64,000 nucleotides of DNA from Meandrina meandrites (Eukaryota > Cnidaria > Anthozoa > Scleractinia > Meandrinidae). The stretch spans positions 16,577,496-16,641,495 of the forward strand of contig OY855904.1 of assembly GCA_963693305.1 (NCBI GenBank). Direction: 5' to 3'. The notes beneath the pieces are model-generated. The model saw only the letters and a list, made by a program, of their open reading frames with translations, did no database searches and had not been told where the DNA came from. Of this stretch, positions 56,501 to 64,000 are shown piece by piece (the stretch's first letter is position 1; every line of letters starts with the position of its first letter). The position numbers were made by a program, and so were the translations under genes.

Positions 56501-59500
56501 AGTAGGCTTGGGGGGTGGTGCAACTAAAGCGGTAAGAAATAGGCTTCAGACTCCCATGCTTACAGCTCCCAAGAAAGATCAACATCTCATTTACTTGTTA
56601 CTGGTAAGCAGTATTTATTGTCAAGACAGGTGATGAGAAAGGAATCAAATTGTCTTGATGTACCACCAAATTCTCACAACTTACATTAAAAGATGTATGA
56701 CAAGTAGTAAGGAGAATTGCTATTTCAATCTTGGAAGTAAAAGAATTGATTGGTGCTAGCCCATAAAAAACATTGCATTTAAAGTTCTGATGATTCAAAA
56801 TTAAGAGAATTTCATGGCTGTTGCCATAGAAACAAAATTAGTAAACAATTCCAGAAAAGTAATTGACAGGTCAATGTTGAAGTCAAATGAAATAGGTATC
56901 ACTTCGCTAAATCACTCTCAAACGGCAAAATTTCTGTCAATTTACGAGTGCTGAATCTGGACATTCTAGAACTACATCTAATTCGTAGATAGTAATCATT
57001 TCCCCTAATTTCAGTGACAGGTTTATTCAGTCAACAATTTTAGAAGGGTTGCAGTCATTTTATGTCAAATCAGTCAGTTGAAGTGTTTGTAGTCTGGTGC
57101 TTGACATATCAAACCAACTTCCGATGTTACAATGATCACAATTCTTAAAACATCCCAAATGAGGAAATAAAACAGCTGGCACAAATTTCCCCATTGTTTT
57201 GTTAATTTGCACAGGCAATTTGAATACAAGACAAGAAGCTGTTGCACAAAGTGATACTTCATCCACAAGACACTTAAGTAAATTATTGTGGTTCAGCTTG
57301 TTTTCCAATCTGAATCTTTGCAATATGTTGGTTTGTTGGAAAAAGAAGCCATCTTTTGAAAAACTACCCACCAGGTGTTTATCAAATTGATTTATTGAAC
57401 TTCTACAATTAGGCAGATCAGTCAAGGTGAAAAGGAGATGTGGGGGTGGATAAATGTGACTTGTCAAAACAGCTGGCAAAAGCAGTTAATGTAACTATAT
57501 TTAGCCAGGTTGTAGGAGGGAAAGCAGTTTTGGATTAAGACACCAACTTATTCTGGCCTTTGATCTGTTTTGTCATAAATTGCCAAGAGAGAAGTATCCT
57601 TCGACACAAGTGATGCATTTTAGGAGCTCAGTTTTACGTCTTAAGTGAGGTTGATGGTGGTAAAAAAACTGAACCCGCCTTTGGGTTTTTTTCAGTAGTA
57701 ACCACATGAAAGGGCATATGCAACAATGCTTTTTTGAGTAACTCATTGTATTCAAGAGCTGAATTTAAAGGGCCAATCAATAATTGTTTGATGTTGAAGA
57801 ACAGCACTCGGATTAACCAGAACTTATTAAGTGATGATCAATAAAGATGCAAATAGGTTTCTATGTGGATAATTTTGAAAGTGCAGCATTTACAGTGCCA
57901 AGATCGGTTTTGATTTTCAAGAATTCCTGTTTGTTAAATGCATTCCATAATTTGACATTTCCCATAAATTAGTTTTGAGAAATTATCTGATAATAGTGCT
58001 TATAAGTGAATCGTTCAAGCTGACTAGCACAAGAATTGTCACCTGGCTGAAAGCTTTTAACAATGCCTTCTAAAAATAAGAGCAAGGGTTAAATCAGTTT
58101 AGTGGATAGATTGTCATACAACTCTCAATGTCTATTGTGAGAATGCAGTGGTAGTCAAGACATTTTTGGGGCTCAATAGTGTAACCATATTGCAGAAGTG
58201 AATACTTTTTTTGGCTTGACAGTGTTACCAAAATGGAAAGAAGTTTAAATAAGATGAAAACACGTATGTTTAAGGGATAATAACTCGTAAGAGTCAACAT
58301 TCTGTAATGATTTTCCTTTCTAAGGATGTTGCCCATGGCAACCATCAATAATCAGAATGGAGTCGATGGTGAGCAGAATTGTTTGATCATTTTATGTAGT
58401 TATGTCTTCTTGGGACTCAACATAACGAAATCAGAGGTCATGCAAACCACACACACTTTGACAAGAGACTTGTCCAAATTAAACAATTTTGAATAAAAAC
58501 CAAGATGGATTGAAAGTGCATTCCTTTGTCACTATAGCAAAATCTTAAAACAAATGGAAGCATTTTGAATCAACCATTTCTTCTGAAAAAAAAAAAAATC
58601 AAATCCAGGAGAATAAGGTGGATCAATCAAACAAGAGACTGAATATAACTCAACGGAACGAGACTGGTGCACTAAGTTTCACCTAGAAATTGCTTTGGTA
58701 AGGACGTTCTGGGGTTCAAAAGAAATGGTGGATTCCAAAAAGCTAAAAATGTAAAAGAGGGGAAGTAGACATACCCGGCTGGGTCACATGACTTGCTACT
58801 GGTTTGGATGGCGTTGGTGTCGCCTTGGATGTGTGACCAGCAGACTTGTTCTGGCAATGTCAGGAGGAACAGAATGAGATCTGACTGGTTAGTATCAAAC
58901 AGCCAAGTCAGGAGGGTAAAGTTGTGAAGGAAGGGTACTTTAGGAAATCAAGAAATGGATGTTTTACATACTACTTGATATTGCGATCATGTGAATTGAG
59001 ATCAATTTTTTTAACCTACGAAACTTTCCCTTTATTTAAATCGCTCAGTTAGATCAGATCAAAGTCGGGAAATTTTACTGGATCTTCTCCAAAATGAACT
59101 CTGCTTTAACAAACTAAGTTGAAAGTGAACAGCAATACAGTGCAAATCAGAAAGGACAAAATAAATGGCTTCTTCTCGAGAGTGTGCATAGGTGGCTTAA
59201 TGCATAGATTGCAAAGTGTTGATAGATAACGAGGGGAAAGGTTAACGACAAAGGAGTGAATGAAATCATAAGTACCTTTCCAGTACTGTGAGAAGTCTTG
59301 TGGCTCACACCACCAGACTCTGTCAAACAAGAAACCAAATTAGATCCATCTGACCTGGGGTTATAACCTAAACTTGCCAAGGAACAATAAAACTGTACAA
59401 ACGACAAACAATCCAACATGGTAAAATACATATTTATTTTGCTACATTACTATTTGGCAGAACGCAGAAAGAGTTACAAATGCACTGCCTGGCAGTCATT

Positions 59501-62500
59501 CAAACGTATCATGAATTCAACGATGGCATGAATCCGCTCAGCTCTGAGTTCAGACAAATTATTTATAGTGGGGATCGGAACAGCCTTCCGGATATTTTAT
59601 AGTTAACTTGTGTTAGCAACTTTTTACAGATGTTGTAAGTAATGATCATGTTTAACTTGGTTAATGGTCAACCTATCTACTAAAAAAAAAACTTAAATAG
59701 TTGATGAACGACTTATTCAGCAGCTCATGACAGCACTGCAATTACCCAAAGATTTTTAGTATTATACATTATTTACACTAAAAAAAATCATGTCAGCAAT
59801 GATAATTTTGACTTGACATCCCTGTAGTCAAGATTGAAAACAACTATATTTTTTCTAATACGTGAAGGACTCCTTTTAGCAAATTTTTGTAGCTGTTGCG
59901 GCAAGTCTTTCTACTCTTCACTACCTGATTCTGAGTCAGAGCTGCTTGCTGAACTAGATGAGCCAGAGCTTGAACTCGAATCAGAACTACTGCTTGTTCC
60001 ACTTCCACTGCTACTGCTGCTTTCACTTAGTCTTGATGGCCGAGGCTCACTGCCTACAACATCTACGACAGAGTGATCAGAACGCGAATCTGAAAATGCA
60101 ATTAAAAGAGAACTCTTAGAGCTAACAAACACAAACCAGAGTAAAGTTACCTCCATCATTGTTTTTTAATTCTTTTCAAATGTTTTTTTTCCAACAAAAA
60201 AAACTGCTTGGTTTTGAAATTAAATAAAACAAAAGACAGACAGTAGTAAGGGAGGGTATACTCAAAATAGACAACCTAGCAAGCATAACAGGCTCAGGGA
60301 GGAAAAAGAGCACCATTCAATTTCCAGTGGTTGCTTCTTGTTACGTAGCTGAAGTAACACTTGTGAAAGTGAAAGAGAATTCAACAGCACTTACATAAAC
60401 TCTCACCAGCAGTTCAGGTTTACACTGTTGGTACATAAACTTTTGAATTCTCCTAAACTTTCTCGAGTGTTTACTTAAACTATTTAGACACATGTACATA
60501 CATCATTTTCTATTTGTTAAAAGTTATAGTAGAAACCCTATTAAGTGAACACCCCTTATTTAGCAGCCAGTATTAGAATTATTATTGTCAGTATAATACT
60601 GTAAGTACAGAGCCACCACCTCTATCAAGGGGCTGCAGCCACCTTATGGCCATCCTGACAAGGATTCTTGTCTCTGAGTTTACCTCTATTAAGCGGCCAC
60701 CAAGAATTTAATGTGTAGTTGACCTTCTTTTCTTAAAAGCTGATGACAGATAGAGTCCAAAATAGAAAGTAATGGCTGATAAAATGCCTAAACCATCCAT
60801 CATTCTCCTTTCTTGTGCAATTCTGTTGTCATTAACTAATGCTATTTTGTTATTTCTATTTATGTCTGGTGCTAATTTGATAAACTCCCCATTTACAGAC
60901 CAATTTCTATTAAGCTGTAATCTCTGTTATTAAAGGGGCAGTATCACAAGAGGTCGCCTAATTTTTTGTGTAACCTATGCTAAAATTGTCAAGGTGCACT
61001 CGCTGATCAAGAAAATAGCCTTTTAACAACAGAGAAGCCATAAATTCACTCTCTAAGATGTGAACAGACCACAATCAATAATTGTCTTGTCTGTGATTTT
61101 CCTCCAAGTAACACTGTCAAACTTGAAAACGTGTGCCAGGCGCTTTCCAAGTTTTAGACCACTTCTTTCCTACCCATCTGTAGCTACAACAGTTTTAAAT
61201 CACTTTCATGACCAGTACTACGTGTGTTTTAGCAAGGTTAGGCAACTGGTAGTGGATTTCCAATACCATTGGATATTCAAGTAGCACTAGCTCTTGTTGA
61301 GACTGCCCCTTTAACTGCAGTTGCTTCACTATCACTTACAGTCTGTGATGCACACCTAAGATTTTTAAGAATACAGTGGCCATATTAATTAGTTAAGTTA
61401 AGGCCAAAGAAAATTTGAAAAAAATAAACAGCCAGCTAACCTTTTTTGGTCTGTTTCTTTTGCCCTGTGCCTCCAAGCTTGCCACTTACATCCTTGATGA
61501 GGAAAAGGAGTCACTTGGTCAGCCGAACCCCTGTATTGCAGCTAGGACTTATACAGCTTACATAATTTATGTAACAACCAACAATTTTATACAAAGGCAT
61601 ACAGATCTTCTCAACATTATAACTACGAGTGCTATTTCTACATACCTGAAGTCGTCTTTCAAGCTCTTCTTTCTTTTTAGCTTGTTCCATTTCTCGCTCT
61701 TCAGCATTCTTTGCCTTCTTTGTTTGAGGTTTAACCTTTTTTCTCAAGCACTGCTGAACATATTTTTCCAATTCTCTCAGTGTTGATGGTTTAAGTGTTT
61801 CAAAGTCTATTTCAATTTCATCTGGGTTCGAGTCCCTTAGTCCAGGTTCCCTGGATTGGATGATGTTCACTACTCTTCCCAACTTGTCTCCTAATTTGTC
61901 AAGGAAAACAGACCCAAGGTTAAAACTGCAACGTTGCAATCCTGTGGCATTTTTCAAGTACATGTAAGATCTCAGCCTAACATCCTCATTATTCCAAGTT
62001 TATTTTATGTGTAAAAAAGAAATAGCCAGGTTATCAATCCATGGTGTACAGCACTAATGTACGTAAGGAATAAGTTTTGTCTTTCAGCACAGCCCTTTAG
62101 ATCAAAAAAATAACAAAAGCCCTGCAAACACCACACTTTTTATAATAGCGGAGCCGCAGGTCAATTGACAGCTGTCAAAACAAGGTATGCACTGACCAGT
62201 ATCACATGACCATATCATGGGCTCAGGTGTTGAACTCATCAAGGTCACATATGTTTTGAAGTTGACCGCTTACCAGGTAATGTTTACCATTGGATCATGG
62301 GGCTCAAGTCCTATTATATTTTTGGCCATGGATAATGACGGGTTTGGTCAACAGAATTTCCACGATTGCAGTTAACAATTTATTTTGACTATGGAATCTT
62401 TCTCGAGTCTGCAAAATTGCAGAATTTTCAATGTATGTGGAGCTCTGCTTCTAGGCTTGACAAAATCTATGAATTGGTATATGATGTACATAACAGTATC

Positions 62501-63894
62501 AAAATGATAACCCATAACAGAATTCACAAAAGAATAGCTTCAACCAACCTGGAAGCTTGTTGATATCAAGGCTTAGTTGTCTTTTTTCATCATATGTCAT
62601 GGGCCTTGCAGTATCCTCTTCATCATCAGTATCTACTTCTAATGTTTTCTTTTTGGCAGCCATCCTTTTTCCCAGAAAAAAACAAATGTTGAAGATCAGC
62701 AATCAGACCAACTCTGATTCAGACTTAACAATAAGAAAAATTTCCAACTTACTTGCTATTTGCAGATCTTTTTGATGCAGACTGTTTCTTAGCTGGCTTT
62801 TCTGCTTTTGGCTGAGGTGGCGCGGCTTGGGCCTTTGCTGAGGATTTCTGTTTCGGCTGACTTTTTGGCTGGGGTGGGGCCACCTGTTTGGTTTCTTTTT
62901 TAGGAGGTTTCTTCTCTGGTTTTTTCTTTGTCTTGTTTGTCACAATAACAGATTCCCCTGTAAGTTTGCTCAGTTGCTCATGTACTGATATGAGCTGTAG
63001 GAAAGAAGATAATTTACCTTGAAATGTGGTTACCTGTTAAGATCAGTGGTGTCTCATTTTTTAATCACCAACTCAGGGCTCAAAAAAGGTCCATCTAGTT
63101 GGCCAAGACAAGTACTGTTTTCATGTCAGGTATATAATGTTTTATGCCCACGTCCCCAATGGGTAAGCAAGCGCCCAGGAAAGCTGTCTGCCAATTAAAT
63201 TATTCCTTTATAACAAACAATTAACCTAACCTAGGCATATCACTACTCCAGGCAAGCTAGTTGGAATTCAAGATTTTTCAAGCCCTGCAACTATACATTG
63301 ACAGTGCCAAGACTTCACAGACACTTTGATAGTATGACATGCATTATTATTTCCTTTGTCTCTTTGCTTCTGTCTGGACTATCCAGTCTCATTAAATGGT
63401 ATTGGGTAAAGAGCTTTACCCTCTTGTAAGTTGTGAGTTTGACGTAACGGTGCATTTGGTTGTTTTTTTCATCAACTGTATTCCCTTTTGTAAATGAAAC
63501 ACATGATACAGATTCTCAAGTTCTTGATTTGATACTACAGTAGCCACTAAACCAACGCCCTTTACACTCAGCTGTGAACTAAAATGGCAGCATTTTTTGC
63601 AAAAAGTTTGTTTGCACATAAATACTAAAAATATATATGGAAATTTGCTTTAGCAATTACAACAACTGGGGGATTAAATGTGTTTCTCAGTTGAGATAAC
63701 AGTAAGTATTGTAGTACCTGTTGTTGAAGCTGTGACAGCTGTTCAGCTCTGACTGCGTCATCATTATCAGACGCTGGTGATGACGATGGAGGAGTTGCTG
63801 CAGACTCTGGCTCTGGTTCAGGGGCTTCTATCATTGGTGGTGGAGGAAGCTCTGGTTCCTCTGGCATTTTGGCGAATTTCATTTCAAAAACATC
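53572..63894 (-). CDS. BRD4: BET-family bromodomain protein, BRD4-like long form (3' part; bromodomains off-window)
   Basis: Fifteen exons in transcript order: 63718-63894, 62753-62994, 62549-62664, 61646-61890, 61441-61492, 59925-60089, 59276-59319, 58775-58850, 56113-56523, 55367-55423, 55266-55297, 54885-55022, 54201-54292, 53959-54082 and 53572-53640 (2040 nt, 679 aa plus stop; all phases join). BET proteins read acetylated histones and recruit P-TEFb. Order: [15 protein letters not shown] linker; basic Lys-rich stretch; ET domain ([53 protein letters not shown]); ELERRLQDVSGKL; a Ser-rich acidic run; a Thr/Ala/Pro-rich linker (largest exon); [16 protein letters not shown]; a charged coiled coil; and the terminus [19 protein letters not shown], matching the C-terminal P-TEFb-interacting motif of BRD4. 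The 5' end lies beyond the window. Confidence 0.93.
59911..59935 (-). other. In-frame stop after the Ser-rich exon: possible short BET isoform end
   Basis: If the donor after the Ser-rich exon (intron begins at 59924) is not used, translation continues in frame only four residues (SDSESGSEE) to TAG at 59911-59913. BRD2, BRD3 and the short form of BRD4 in vertebrates end just after an equivalent Ser/Asp-rich run. The short-isoform interpretation is inference. Confidence 0.5.
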
Positions 63895-64000
63895 CTGTAA
63901 GATCAAAGCAGCATTACAGCAAATAAGATTCCATATTTATCCATCAGCCCTTAGATACTGGTCTATGTACGGTTCTTATAGCATTAATTGGAGAATGTAC

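Overview
The window is nuclear DNA of an animal, most likely a cnidarian and probably an anthozoan such as a stony coral (inference). It is AT-rich and gene-sparse. All genes have spliceosomal introns with GT..AG boundaries. The protein families are animal-conserved (MED22, RPL7A, GEMIN4, YPEL5, a BRD4-type BET protein). Introns and spacers are packed with short palindromic DNA transposons, tRNA-derived SINEs and one LINE fragment. No prokaryotic signals are present. The gene models were assembled by hand: every exon-exon junction was checked for reading phase, and proteins were compared with remembered family sequences.

Layout. (1) 252-355 (+): last exon of an unidentified gene ending in a basic, PIP-box-like tail. 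(2) 1412-3105 (-): MED22. It sits head-to-head with (3) 3833-10752 (+): RPL7A (eL8). In mammals these two are neighbours in the Surfeit cluster (SURF5/SURF3) in the same divergent arrangement. (4) 12154-14666 (-): a three-exon gene for a small secreted protein that I do not recognise, with a long GTCA/GTCG microsatellite in its second intron. (5) 14600-23000: a repeat-rich spacer holding a diverged second copy of the secreted gene's first exon and promoter, several inverted-repeat elements, and a clean empty-site/filled-site pair for a TTAA-targeting element. (6) 23243-37287 (+): complete GEMIN4 in 12 exons (1065 aa), with an uninterrupted reverse-transcriptase ORF in reverse orientation in intron 1. 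(7) 39224-44155 (-) and 45072-49328 (+): two complete YPEL5 paralogues, head-to-head, with identical exon structure and a mirrored promoter. (8) 53572-63894 (-): the 3' two thirds of a BET gene (ET domain, Ser-rich region, long C-terminal extension with the P-TEFb-binding-like terminus). The bromodomain exons lie beyond the right edge.

Function. The genes are mostly housekeeping regulators: Mediator, ribosome, snRNP assembly (SMN complex), Yippee zinc-binding protein and the chromatin reader/P-TEFb recruiter. They do not form one pathway. The most informative structures are the two divergent pairs (MED22/RPL7A and YPEL5/YPEL5), a potential short-form terminator exon in the BET gene, and a dense set of nonautonomous transposons of which two families target TTAA.
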